Shown here one piece after another: positions 1-7,855 of a stretch of DNA of 64,000 nt. This stretch comes from Oceanicaulis sp052055585 (GTDB lineage Bacteria; Pseudomonadota; Alphaproteobacteria; Caulobacterales; Maricaulaceae): positions 3,041,910 to 3,105,909 of the forward strand of contig NZ_CP170485.1 of the NCBI RefSeq assembly GCF_052055585.1. The letters are read 5' to 3'. Every line of letters starts with the position of its first letter. Position 1 is the first letter of the stretch. The position numbers and the translations under genes were made by a program. The notes beneath the pieces were generated by a model that saw only the letters and a list, made by a program, of their open reading frames with translations, had not been told where the DNA came from and made no database searches.

Positions 1-92
1 ACATTGGCTTTGAAATCGACCCAGAACAGGTGGTGGCTTCCAATGAGCGCATGAAGCAAACGATTGAAGTAGAGAAGCAAAAACTCATTTAA
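1..92 (+). CDS. DNA methyltransferase, C-terminal end (cut by window edge)
   Basis: Only the last 29 codons are visible (reading frame from base 3, stop TAA at 90-92). The tail has IGFEIDPE followed by a helix with SNERM. This resembles motif I/II at the C-terminus of beta-class N4-cytosine/N6-adenine DNA methyltransferases, which often end with a G-x-E-x-D-P-E segment and an A/S-x-x-R-hydrophobic helix. It is convergent with the restriction enzyme gene and overlaps its stop by 8 bases, which fits the modification subunit of the same system. Specificity cannot be read from this fragment. Confidence 0.6.
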   Translation, partial: IGFEIDPEQVVASNERMKQTIEVEKQKLI

Positions 93-1254
93 AGCGATCG
101 CTTTCAGATACTATAAATTCTAGAAAAGCGTCTTCTGGATTAGAGAAATCGCAAACTCTCACCTTTGCCTTCGCATCTACGAAGTCGGCGGGGGTCGGCG
201 CAGTATTGCGATTATAGGAGAAGCAAGCAGAGAAATAAGCATCGTCTTCTATGTCTCTACGCTTGGCGCTTCTGCTATCGGGTCCAGAGCCTTTGTATGG
301 CTTACCAAGTTCACCGCGGTTTTTAGGCTGAGCCGAGGGAGTGCTTTTACAATCCATTGTCCAAAGCGGAGAAATATATCCGGCTTCTACGAATGCTTGG
401 CTCATTGGCACGTCATCTGTCCGCCTTTCTGCAAAGCTTGCTTTTACATGGACGACGCCAATTAGCTTTTCTTTTGAGCCCGTTCCGATTGTGAGTGCGA
501 TATCAATTTTATCGGCCTCGATGCGGTGACCGTTGAGCTCAAAACCCTTCAGTAATCGTGTTTTCTGCGCGCCATCTGCGATGATTAAGTTAACACCTTT
601 GGCTGCAAGGGCTGGTCCATAGTGCCGCTCCAGAATTCGTTCAAGCGCCCAGCCACCAGTTCGTTTCCAGCTTTGTGTGAAATCGAGACGACAGTGCTCG
701 GAGGGATGATTATACTGGTCGCAATATGCTCGATAAATCAAAAACCACCAAATATCGGACGGATTGGCGTGAGGCCATAAATTTACGGCCTTTAAAAAGG
801 CGTTTGCGACACTTTCCGTTTTGATCGACTTCTCAATCTCTGTGCTAAGGTTCTCGGCGCTAAGTTGCGCGAGACCGTTGCGCATTGTGAGGATCACTTC
901 GTTGTATTGTTCTATTGATGCATCGGCCAGATGATAGACTGCATCATACTTCGCATAATCAAAATGGATATCTATACCTCCATCGGCCTGAACTGCTTGG
1001 ATTGTGCGGCTGATAGAAGGAACGCCACCTTCAACGCCTTTAGCCAAATCAGCAAGTGTCATTCCGTAGACCGAGATCATGCTTGTGACGAAATCGAGAC
1101 TTGGATGAATATCGCCTCTTTCTACAGCTGATACCCAGCCAGGTCCGACGATCAAAGATTTTTCGACCTCCGAAACAGAAAGCCCACGTTCTTCGCGAGC
1201 TTGCTTTAAGCGATTTAATAGTTCTCCGAGATACTCAGAGTTCGAAATTGTCAT
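85..1254 (-). CDS. Type II restriction endonuclease with N-terminal HTH domain (BsaWI/CCGG-family-like)
   Basis: About 389 aa. Residues ~10-75 form an XRE-type helix-turn-helix (KQAREERGLS...VSAVERGDIHPSLD). The C-terminal half carries a PD-(D/E)XK-like core: D near 251 in KIDIALTIGTG, then a VHVKASFAERRTDDVP segment with the candidate catalytic K and E. The K-A-S-x-A-E-R and D-D-V-P features recall type II enzymes of the BsaWI/CCGG group; that family placement is from memory and tentative. The ATG at 1254 is chosen; a GTG at 1266 is the alternative. Its start overlaps the C-protein gene by 20 bases and its end overlaps the methyltransferase. Base composition is clearly more AT-rich than genes from 1.7 kb on, which suggests transfer. 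Confidence 0.65.
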   Translation of the reverse strand: MTISNSEYLGELLNRLKQAREERGLSVSEVEKSLIVGPGWVSAVERGDIHPSLDFVTSMISVYGMTLADLAKGVEGGVPSISRTIQAVQADGGIDIHFDYAKYDAVYHLADASIEQYNEVILTMRNGLAQLSAENLSTEIEKSIKTESVANAFLKAVNLWPHANPSDIWWFLIYRAYCDQYNHPSEHCRLDFTQSWKRTGGWALERILERHYGPALAAKGVNLIIADGAQKTRLLKGFELNGHRIEADKIDIALTIGTGSKEKLIGVVHVKASFAERRTDDVPMSQAFVEAGYISPLWTMDCKSTPSAQPKNRGELGKPYKGSGPDSRSAKRRDIEDDAYFSACFSYNRNTAPTPADFVDAKAKVRVCDFSNPEDAFLEFIVSESDRFK

Positions 1255-1468
1255 CGAATAACTCACAAATGGAAATCTCTAAAGCGTCAGAGATTTTCTT
1301 TACATTTTTGAGGCCAATGTTTCGCTCGCCTCTTTCAATTCCACCCACATAAGTTCGGTCTAGTCCAGCAGTGTCAGCGAAAACTTCTTGCGACAGTCCG
1401 CGACTCAATCTGAGAGCGCGGACGCGGGCACCAAACCACCAAAGGATTGCATCAGAATCTGAAATCAT
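1235..1468 (-). CDS. Restriction-modification controller (C) protein, XRE family
   Basis: 77 aa, almost entirely one helix-turn-helix: FGARVRALRLSRGLSQE, then LDRTYVGGIERGERN. This matches the R-M C-protein pattern (recognition helix RTYxGGIERGERN). Such proteins are dimeric activator/repressors that delay endonuclease expression after the system enters a new host. The ATG at 1468 is preferred because C proteins begin just before the F-G-x-R segment; a GTG at 1504 is possible. It lies directly upstream of, and overlaps, the endonuclease gene, so C and R are co-transcribed. I could not identify a convincing GACT/AGTC C-box upstream. Confidence 0.8.
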   Translation of the reverse strand: MISDSDAILWWFGARVRALRLSRGLSQEVFADTAGLDRTYVGGIERGERNIGLKNVKKISDALEISICELFDDNFEL

Positions 1469-1679
1469 GTCTTTTGATAAGCTGCATGATGCCGATAAGA
1501 ACACGGACTATCCGTATCTTTATCAGGCCTGGCTCGACCATGCGCATCAGGCGCTGGATGAGGCGGTGGCCGAAGCCTATGGCTGGCCCGTTGAGCTGTC
1601 AGAGGATGACATCCTCGCCCGCCTGTTCGCGCTCAATCAGGAGCGCGCCAAGGCGGAGGCGAAAGCGGGTAAAGCCTAG
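1467..1679 (+). pseudogene. Remnant of MmeI-like class I DNA methyltransferase (C-terminus only)
   Basis: The frame encodes a ~70-aa peptide whose last ~55 residues (YLYQAWLDHAHQALDEAV, then AYGWPVELSEDDILARLFAL and NQERA) match the conserved tail of large MmeI/type IIG-like class I DNA methyltransferases. No catalytic motifs are present, and upstream sequence in this frame (1371-1466) is antisense to the C-protein gene and looks unrelated. GC content rises to the chromosomal level from about 1500. I read it as the stump of a gene whose 5' part was lost when the neighbouring restriction locus arrived. It could be translated from the ATG at 1467 as a small orphan protein. Confidence 0.6.
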
Positions 1680-2158
1680 CCCCCCGCGGATTGCGCTTTT
1701 TTCAGCGCTTCGGTGCGCAGATGGCCCAGCGCCTTGATCCAGGGTTTGAGATCCACATTCGCTTCGCTGGCCATGGCGTGCACGCAGGCAAGCGCGTCTG
1801 AGGCTTGCGCCTGCAGGGCGCGGCCCTGATCGGTCAGGCGGATGCGCACCACGCGCTCGTCCCTGGGGTCCCGCGTGCGGGTCAGATGACCCATGCCCTC
1901 AAGGCGTTTGAGCAGCGGCGTCAGCGTATTGGTGTCCAGAAACAGGCGCTTGCCCAGCGCGCCCACCGTCACATCGTCGGTCTCCCACAGCGCCAGAAGC
2001 GCGATGTATTGCGGATAGGTCAGACCCAGCTTGCTCAAATAGGGCCGGTACATGCGGTTGATCGCGGTGTTGGCCGAATAGATCGCAAAGCACAGCTGGT
2101 CATCCAGCGTGGCGAGATCGGGGGTCAGGGGAGGCGACGGGCTCATGCTCGGGTCCAT
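1676..2158 (-). CDS. ohrR: Organic hydroperoxide-sensing MarR-family repressor OhrR
   Basis: 160 aa from the ATG at 2158; a GTG at 2173 would lie inside the putative operator. The N-terminus has LDDQLCFAIYS, holding the single reactive cysteine of OhrR-type regulators, followed by LGLTYPQYIALLALWE and a winged helix (LFLDTNTLTPLLKRLEGMGH, then RDPRDERVVRIRLT). Organic peroxide oxidises the Cys and releases DNA. It is divergent from ohr with a shared control region. A second Cys near the C-terminus (ALACVHAM) could form a disulphide or mixed-disulphide switch. The stop codon overlaps that of the methyltransferase remnant. Confidence 0.88.
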   Translation of the reverse strand: MDPSMSPSPPLTPDLATLDDQLCFAIYSANTAINRMYRPYLSKLGLTYPQYIALLALWETDDVTVGALGKRLFLDTNTLTPLLKRLEGMGHLTRTRDPRDERVVRIRLTDQGRALQAQASDALACVHAMASEANVDLKPWIKALGHLRTEALKKAQSAGG

Positions 2159-2164
2159 GCTGGA

Positions 2165-2247
2165 AAATCGCACACGATAATATCGCTGCGCCTTGACGCC
2201 CGCAAGACGGTGATTATATCGTGCTCAGTAATATCGCACACGATATA
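2165..2247. promoter_or_regulatory. Divergent ohrR/ohr control region with OhrR-operator-like repeats
   Basis: Two copies of ATCGCACACGAT occur at 2167-2178 and 2233-2244. The second sits in a longer interrupted palindrome, ATATCG-CACA-CGATAT, at 2231-2246, ending 14 bases before the ohr start. A third related stretch, TATATCGTG, lies near 2215-2223. AT-rich inverted repeats between ohrR and ohr are the expected OhrR binding sites; assignment to OhrR is inference. Confidence 0.65.
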
Positions 2248-2260
2248 AAGGAGCGACCCC

Positions 2261-2680
2261 ATGCCTATCCTCTACACTGCCCGCGCCTCTGCGAACAAAG
2301 GCCGTCAGGGCCGCGCCTGGTCTGATGACGAGCGGCTGGATGTGCAGTTGTCCACCCCGTCCGAACTGGGGGGCGATGGCGGTCAGGGCACCAACCCCGA
2401 GCAGCTCTTCGCAGCGGGCTATGCCGCCTGCTTCATGAGCGCGATGGGTCTGGTCGCCCAGCAATCGAAGATCAAGCTGCCCGAAGGCGCGAAAGTGGAC
2501 GCCGAAGTGGGCATAGGTCCGCGTGAAGAGGGCGGGTTCGGCCTGGAAGTGACGCTGATCGCGGATTTGCCGGGTCTGCCGACTGACCAGGCCAATGAAT
2601 TGATGGCCAAGACCGAACAGGTCTGCCCCTATTCCAACGCCACCCGCGGCAATGTGAAGACCACGCTCAAGCTGGCCTGA
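2261..2680 (+). CDS. ohr: Organic hydroperoxide resistance peroxiredoxin Ohr
   Basis: 139 aa, the usual Ohr/OsmC-family length. The peroxidatic Cys lies in AAGYAACFMSA and the resolving Cys in KTEQVCPYSNATRGN; the characteristic GTNPEQLFAAGYAACF block is intact. Ohr reduces fatty-acid and other organic hydroperoxides using lipoylated protein partners. An AAAGGAG ribosome-binding site precedes the ATG. It is divergent from ohrR and presumably repressed by it. Confidence 0.93.
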   Translation: MPILYTARASANKGRQGRAWSDDERLDVQLSTPSELGGDGGQGTNPEQLFAAGYAACFMSAMGLVAQQSKIKLPEGAKVDAEVGIGPREEGGFGLEVTLIADLPGLPTDQANELMAKTEQVCPYSNATRGNVKTTLKLA

Positions 2681-2719
2681 TCCGCAGACGGGAAAACGGG
2701 GCGCGCCTGATGCGCGTCC

Positions 2720-4828
2720 CTACCACCCGTAACGGACGCCGGCGCGCGCGCCCACGCGTCCGGTCTGGTCGCCATAGCCCACGCCCATATTGGCCGACAG
2801 CCGGGTGTTGATCCGTGCGGTGGCGGAGACGGCCAGCGCGTTGGAGCCGTCATACAGGCCCCAATTGGCGGTCAGGGCGAAATTCTCATCCGATTGCAGC
2901 CAGCTCGACCCGGCCAACGCATTGGCGATGGCGATGCCATCGGTATGCGCGTCGATCTGCCCGGACAGGGAATTGAACTGGCTGGCGAGATCTTTCACAT
3001 CCATCTGAAGCGCGCTGACATCCGTGCGCAGGCCCGCAATGGCGCTGGTGTTGATGTCGATATCGGCGCGGTTGGCGGCGATGCCGGCCCGGTTCAGGGC
3101 GATCCCGGCTGTGTTTGTGTCGATATCGGCGCGATTGTCAGCAATCCGGGCGGTGTTGGCGTCAATATCGGTGCGGTTCACCCCGATGGCAGTCGTATTG
3201 GCGTCCACATCCGCCTGGGACGCCCCGCCCGTAGCCCCCAGAGCCGCCAGCTTGGCGTCGAGCGCCGCAATGGCGCTCATATTGGTGCTGATGCCGCCGG
3301 TATTGGTGGTGACCTGGGATTTCAGGCTGGTCAGGTCGGCTTGCAGCGCGGTGACGCTGGCCAGGCTCGCCGTGCCCGATTGCAGCAGCGAGATGGCGCT
3401 GGTGTTGGTGGAAATCTGGGTCAGGGCGGTGCTGTCATAGGCGATATTGCCATCCGCATCCGTGGTCAGAATGCCGGTCACCGGCCCCTGGGCGGTCTGG
3501 GAGGCGGCGCTGGTCACGCCCGCCAGCGTCAGGGTCTGGGTGCTGCTACCGATGGCGATCTGGTTGGCGCGGCTGGTGACGACGCCGCTGCCCAGCGCCA
3601 TGGAGTCATCGTGCAAGGCTTGCGCTTCCGCGCCCAGCGCAATGGCGTGCTCGCCGTCCGCTTCAGCCAGAAAGCCGATGCTGATGGCTTCTTCCCGGCT
3701 GGCGAGGGCGTCGCCGCCAATGGCGATGGCGTCGGTGTCGCTGGCTTCTGCGCCGGTCCCGTCCCCGTCATAGTCCGCGCCGATGGCGATAGAGCCGTCC
3801 CCGAGGGCTGTGGCGTCTGCGCCGAGCGCCACAGAGCCCAGCCCGTTCGCCCAGGCGTCATTGCCGAACGCCGAGGCGCCGCCCTCATCGGCGGTCGCGC
3901 TTTCCCCGAAGGCGCTGGCGCTGTGGCCGGACGCTTCAGCGGCCTGGCCGACGGCGGTGGCGTTCTCGGCCAGCGCCCAGGCGCCTTCCCCGACCGCGGT
4001 CGTATCATCTTCGCTGGCTTCGGCGTTTGTCCCGATGGCGACCGATTGCGTGCCGGTCGCCAAGGCGCCTGCGCCCAGCGCGGTCGCATCTTCCTCGCTG
4101 GCCTCGGCCAGGAAACCGACCGCAGTCGTGCCATCATTGATGGCCGTGGAACCGGCGCCCAGCGCGGTCGCCCCGTATCCATTGGCGTAAGAAAACGCGC
4201 CGACCGCCGTGGAGGCTTCATCCGCCGCTTCCGCCACAGCGCCAAGGGCTGTGGAGCCTTCCCCGCTGGCAAGCGCATCCGTTCCCAAAGCGGTCGCGCC
4301 ATTGGTGGCGGCGTCCGCGCCCGTGCCGCACTGGGTTGAGTCCACGCCCGCGCCATCCGCGCAGTCCGGTCCGGCATTGGCGACGAAGGGGGCGGAGACG
4401 CCCATGGGTTTGAGTTTGAGGGGGCCGGTCTGCACGCTCTGCAACGCCTCGAGCGCCTGGCTCAGGCCCGCGCGGGCGTCCGGTTCGAGCGCGTCAGAGC
4501 GTTCCAGCGCAATCACCAGACCTTCAAGCGCGTCCACAAGCGCCGGGTCGGTCATCTGCAGGGAGGGTGTGATCACGCCATGCGTGTAATCAGCAGGCGC
4601 GGAGGCGGTCTGAAGTCCCGCGCTGTCCTGACCCGGGGGCTGGGAGCGTTCGAGCCCGGCGGGGGCGCCTGCGCCGCTGTGATAGGACGGGCCGGATTTG
4701 GACTCCGGCGCCTTGTGCAGGGACAGAATGCTGGAAACCGCATTCTCCGACAATATGCTGGCGCTGGCCTGCACGGAGAGCCCCAGAACAAGCCCCGCAC
4801 TGACGCAAACGATGTATTTCGTACTCAT
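2720..4828 (-). CDS. Trimeric autotransporter adhesin (YadA-like)
   Basis: 702 aa. A signal peptide (residues 1-24, ...LSVQASA) is followed by a ~110-residue linker. Residues ~150-430 form a YadA-type head of many ~14-residue repeats of the form (S/T)-x-A-(L/V/I)-G-x-x-A-x-A. Residues ~450-620 form a coiled-coil stalk rich in N-x-x-x-I/A repeats (DANTTAIGVNRTDIDANTAR). The end is a ~70-residue YadA anchor of four beta-strands finishing ...GVRYGW, with the terminal aromatic residue typical of outer-membrane proteins. Expected role: surface adhesion or autoaggregation as a homotrimer. The head repeats make the DNA repetitive, so an assembly error here is possible. Confidence 0.9.
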   Translation of the reverse strand: MSTKYIVCVSAGLVLGLSVQASASILSENAVSSILSLHKAPESKSGPSYHSGAGAPAGLERSQPPGQDSAGLQTASAPADYTHGVITPSLQMTDPALVDALEGLVIALERSDALEPDARAGLSQALEALQSVQTGPLKLKPMGVSAPFVANAGPDCADGAGVDSTQCGTGADAATNGATALGTDALASGEGSTALGAVAEAADEASTAVGAFSYANGYGATALGAGSTAINDGTTAVGFLAEASEEDATALGAGALATGTQSVAIGTNAEASEDDTTAVGEGAWALAENATAVGQAAEASGHSASAFGESATADEGGASAFGNDAWANGLGSVALGADATALGDGSIAIGADYDGDGTGAEASDTDAIAIGGDALASREEAISIGFLAEADGEHAIALGAEAQALHDDSMALGSGVVTSRANQIAIGSSTQTLTLAGVTSAASQTAQGPVTGILTTDADGNIAYDSTALTQISTNTSAISLLQSGTASLASVTALQADLTSLKSQVTTNTGGISTNMSAIAALDAKLAALGATGGASQADVDANTTAIGVNRTDIDANTARIADNRADIDTNTAGIALNRAGIAANRADIDINTSAIAGLRTDVSALQMDVKDLASQFNSLSGQIDAHTDGIAIANALAGSSWLQSDENFALTANWGLYDGSNALAVSATARINTRLSANMGVGYGDQTGRVGARAGVRYGW

Positions 4829-5031
4829 GATCCGCCCCCCGGCTTCACGTCCCCACCTGACGCGTTAAGAAGTTATAAAGGAAATACGCCCTGAAGGGCG
4901 AGTCAGAAACGCCTGGACGGGGCGCGATGACAGGCCGGTGATGCGCTGATGCGTGAGTCCAGATTGACGCTTCCCGGCGAACGTCCGATACCCTCGGGGT
5001 CTATGAGGACTGAAGCTGTGGAGCGCCAAGC

Positions 5032-5646
5032 ATGACCATTCACTTCCATCGCGGGGATTTGCCGGACGGGCTGGATCTGGGCAAACGGGTCGCGATCGAC
5101 ACCGAAACCCAAGGCTTGTCGCTGGTGCGTGATGGGCTGTGCCTGGTCCAGCTCTCGGCCGGGGATGGCGAGGCGCATATCGTTCAGCCTGACCGCGCCA
5201 CCTATGACTGCCCCAATCTCAAGGCCCTGCTGGCGGATACGAGCGTGGAGAAGCTGCTGCACTTCGCGCGGTTCGATCTGGCGATCATCGAGCGTGATCT
5301 CGGCGTCACCATGACGCCGGTCTTCTGCACCAAGATCGCCTCCAAGCTGGTGCGCACCTATACCGACCGCCATGGTCTCAAGGATGTCTGCCGCGAGATC
5401 GCCGGGGTTGAGCTGTCCAAGCAGCAGCAAAGCTCGGACTGGGCCTCTGAGGATCTGAGCGAGGCGCAGCTCAACTACGCCGCCTCTGACGTTCTCTATC
5501 TGCACGCCATTGCGGACGGGCTGTCGGCCATGCTGGAGCGTGAGGGCCGGATGGAGATTGCGCGGGCCTGTTTTGACTTCCTGCCCCAGCGCGCGCGCCT
5601 GGACCTGATGGGCTGGGACGAGACCGACATCTTCGCCCATTCGTAA
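5032..5646 (+). CDS. RNase D-like 3'-5' exonuclease (DEDDy family)
   Basis: 204 aa, a stand-alone DnaQ-like exonuclease domain without HRDC domains. Motifs: VAIDTETQGL (Exo I, Asp and Glu), LLHFARFDLAII (Exo II) and NYAASDVLYL (Exo III, Tyr and Asp). It probably trims structured RNA 3' ends. This short RNase D homologue commonly lies just upstream of lptC in alphaproteobacteria, as here, though a functional link to LPS export is not established. Confidence 0.85.
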   Translation: MTIHFHRGDLPDGLDLGKRVAIDTETQGLSLVRDGLCLVQLSAGDGEAHIVQPDRATYDCPNLKALLADTSVEKLLHFARFDLAIIERDLGVTMTPVFCTKIASKLVRTYTDRHGLKDVCREIAGVELSKQQQSSDWASEDLSEAQLNYAASDVLYLHAIADGLSAMLEREGRMEIARACFDFLPQRARLDLMGWDETDIFAHS

Positions 5647-5716
5647 GCCTGCTTGCGTGACGCGGCGATGACCGCCACAAAGGTCAGTTCAGATTTCTGC
5701 TTCGGAGCCCGCCTTT

Positions 5717-6442
5717 ATGCCTGCGGCCCTGTCATTGTCAGATGGCCAGATGATCGGCCAGCGCCGCGCCAAGTCGCTGGCGACCGCCCGGGCGCGCTCG
5801 CGTTTTGTGGCGGGCCTGCGTCTGGTGCTGATCGCGGCGGCGGTGCTGGTGGCGCTCAACGCGCTGGTGCAGATCGTCCTGTCAGGCAGCCGCAGCACGC
5901 AAACCCCTGAAATCGCGATGAGTGCGGCGGGCGGCGAGTCCGAGCGCATCATCAATCCGCGCTTTACCGGGCGGGATGAGGGCGGCACGCCCTATGTCAT
6001 CACCGCAGAGACCGCCGAGCGTCGCTCGGGCGCCGAACAGGCCCTGATCGACCTTGAGCAGCCGACGCTGGACTACGCCTTGCTGGATGAAGGGGCGGAC
6101 GCCTCGCAGGTTCTGGCCCGGCACGGCGTGTTTGATGACGCCAACCTGTCCTTGCACCTTGAGACCGATGTACGGCTGACCACGCGCTCGGGCTATGTCT
6201 TCGACACCCAGTCCGCGACCTTGTATCTGCGCGAAGGCGTGGTGACGGGCCCCCGGCCCGTGCATGGCCTTGCGCCCTGGGGGGCGGTGCGCGCGGATGA
6301 ATTTGAAGTGCGTGAGGATGGTCAGCATATCATTCTGAGAGGGGATGTGCGCACGCGCTTTGATGCGCCCGCCAACCCGGACACGCCCAACGATCCCAGT
6401 TCTGACGCCGGCGCGGGCCGGTCAGAGGAGAATGAGCCATGA
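5717..6442 (+). CDS. lptC: LPS export protein LptC
   Basis: 241 aa. An N-terminal cytoplasmic stretch leads to one membrane segment at ~37-57 (LRLVLIAAAVLVALNALVQI). A periplasmic LptC beta-jellyroll domain follows (INPRFTGRDEGGTPYVITAE, then TLDYALL...SGYVFDTQSATLYLREGVV). LptC is the inner-membrane-anchored bridge component that passes LPS from LptB2FG to LptA. It overlaps lptA by ATGA, implying translational coupling. It is longer than the E. coli protein because of N- and C-terminal extensions, as often seen in alphaproteobacteria. Confidence 0.85.
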   Translation: MPAALSLSDGQMIGQRRAKSLATARARSRFVAGLRLVLIAAAVLVALNALVQIVLSGSRSTQTPEIAMSAAGGESERIINPRFTGRDEGGTPYVITAETAERRSGAEQALIDLEQPTLDYALLDEGADASQVLARHGVFDDANLSLHLETDVRLTTRSGYVFDTQSATLYLREGVVTGPRPVHGLAPWGAVRADEFEVREDGQHIILRGDVRTRFDAPANPDTPNDPSSDAGAGRSEENEP

Positions 6443-7020
6443 CACTGCGTTTCCTGATCGCCGCCTGTGCGGCGGCGCCGCTCCTTCTGACCGCTCCGGC
6501 GATGGGGCAGGCGCTGGGTTCGGGCGAGGGCCCGGTCGATATCAGCGCTGATGATTTCGAGGCCTTCGACGCCCAGGGCATGGGCGTTTACACCGGCGAT
6601 GTGAATGTGGTGCGCGGCAATGTCCGCCTGCGCGCGGACCGGCTGGAAGCCTATTATGTGCGCCGTGAGACGGGCGGTCCCGAGCTGCGCCGCATCGTGG
6701 CTGAAGGCGATGTGTTCTACATCACCGAGAACGAGATCGCCCGCGGCGATCGCGGCACCTATGACCTGATGGGCGAGGTTATCGAGCTGATGGGCTCGGT
6801 GGTGCTGACCCAGGGCTGCAATGTCTCCACCGGCGAGCATCTGCACGCTGAGCTGGCCACGGGCGTCGCCCGTCTTGAAGGCGGCCAGAACAGCTCGGGC
6901 CGGGTGCGGTCGGTCTTCTTCACCGATGACGCCGCCGCCGCTGCGCAATCGTCCCAGGATTGCCCGCCGCCGGTCATTCCGGGCGATGGTCCGCGTCCCT
7001 ATGAAGCGCCCGAAGGCTGA
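6439..7020 (+). CDS. lptA: LPS transport periplasmic bridge protein LptA
   Basis: 193 aa. A signal peptide (...LLLTAPAMGQA) is followed by an OstA-like N domain: PVDISADDFEAFDAQGMGVY, then GDVNVVRGNVRLRADRLEAYY and ARGDRGTYDLMGEVIELMG. LptA monomers stack into the periplasmic bridge that carries LPS to the outer membrane. Two Cys residues (QGCNVSTGEH and QDCPPP) might form a disulphide. The gene lies between lptC and lptB. Confidence 0.88.
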   Translation: MTLRFLIAACAAAPLLLTAPAMGQALGSGEGPVDISADDFEAFDAQGMGVYTGDVNVVRGNVRLRADRLEAYYVRRETGGPELRRIVAEGDVFYITENEIARGDRGTYDLMGEVIELMGSVVLTQGCNVSTGEHLHAELATGVARLEGGQNSSGRVRSVFFTDDAAAAAQSSQDCPPPVIPGDGPRPYEAPEG

Positions 7021-7075
7021 GACCGCGCGCTGAAAGCGCCGGACTTCACAGTTTTTTAGGCCGTCGGAGTTAAAC

Positions 7076-7843
7076 ATGACGACCATGGAATACGAGCGGA
7101 TCGACACGCCGTCCGAGGCGTTCGCCGGGGAAGGAATTCAGGTTGAGAACCTGGGCAAGTCCTATGGCAAGCGCACGGTCGTCAAGAATGTCTCCCTGTC
7201 GCTGAAACGCGGCGAAGTGGTGGGCCTTCTGGGACCGAACGGGGCCGGCAAGACGACCTGCTTTTACATGATCACCGGCCTGGTTTCGGCCGATCACGGA
7301 CGCATCATGCTCGACGGCGAGGACATCACCGGCTTCCCAATGTACCAGCGCGCGCGGCTGGGCATCGGGTATTTGCCGCAGGAAGCCTCGATCTTTCGCG
7401 GGCTTTCGGTCGGCGAGAATGTGGCTGCGGTCGCTGAAATCGTCGAGCCCGATCCCAAGCGTCGCGACACGCTGGTCGATGAGCTTCTGGAAGAGCTGCA
7501 TATCGGACATTTGCGCCACAGCCCGGCCATGGCCCTGTCGGGCGGCGAACGCCGCCGGGTGGAGATCGCCCGGGCGCTGGCGGCGCAGCCGAGCTTTATG
7601 CTGCTCGATGAGCCGTTCGCGGGCATCGACCCGCTGGCGATCGCAGATATTCGCGATCTGGTGGATTACCTCAAGCAGCGCGGCATCGGCATTCTGATCA
7701 CCGATCACAATGTGCGCGAAACGCTCGAGATCACCGACCGCGCAACCATCATTCATGATGGCGAAGTGCTGTTTGAAGGCGCCCCCGAGGCCGTTCGCAA
7801 CGACCAGGATGTGCGCCGCTATTATCTGGGCGAACGGTTTTAA
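7076..7843 (+). CDS. lptB: LPS export ABC transporter ATPase LptB
   Basis: 255 aa. Walker A GLLGPNGAGKTT, Q-loop (YLPQEASIFRGLS), signature LSGGERRRVEIARAL, Walker B FMLLDEPFAGID and the H-loop (ITDHNVRETL) are all present. The YLPQEASIFR and DHNVRETLEI blocks are diagnostic for LptB. It powers LPS extraction from the inner membrane with LptF and LptG, which are not in this window. It is followed 13 bases later by rpoN, a common linkage in proteobacteria. Confidence 0.93.
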   Translation: MTTMEYERIDTPSEAFAGEGIQVENLGKSYGKRTVVKNVSLSLKRGEVVGLLGPNGAGKTTCFYMITGLVSADHGRIMLDGEDITGFPMYQRARLGIGYLPQEASIFRGLSVGENVAAVAEIVEPDPKRRDTLVDELLEELHIGHLRHSPAMALSGGERRRVEIARALAAQPSFMLLDEPFAGIDPLAIADIRDLVDYLKQRGIGILITDHNVRETLEITDRATIIHDGEVLFEGAPEAVRNDQDVRRYYLGERF

Positions 7844-7855
7844 CCAGGGACTTTA

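Noticed and set aside
1371..1466. Upstream extension of the methyltransferase remnant
   Set aside because: The codons are antisense to the C-protein HTH and show no methyltransferase similarity.
3500..4300. Regularly spaced short repeats that could suggest a CRISPR-like or minisatellite array
   Set aside because: The ~42-base period corresponds to 14-residue YadA head repeats in an intact reading frame; there are no unique spacers between identical repeats.
2894..4339. Long plus-strand open frame (481 codons) opposite the adhesin
   Set aside because: It is the antisense shadow of the repetitive YadA head/stalk, Gly/Arg/Ala-rich without domains, signal peptide or ribosome-binding site.
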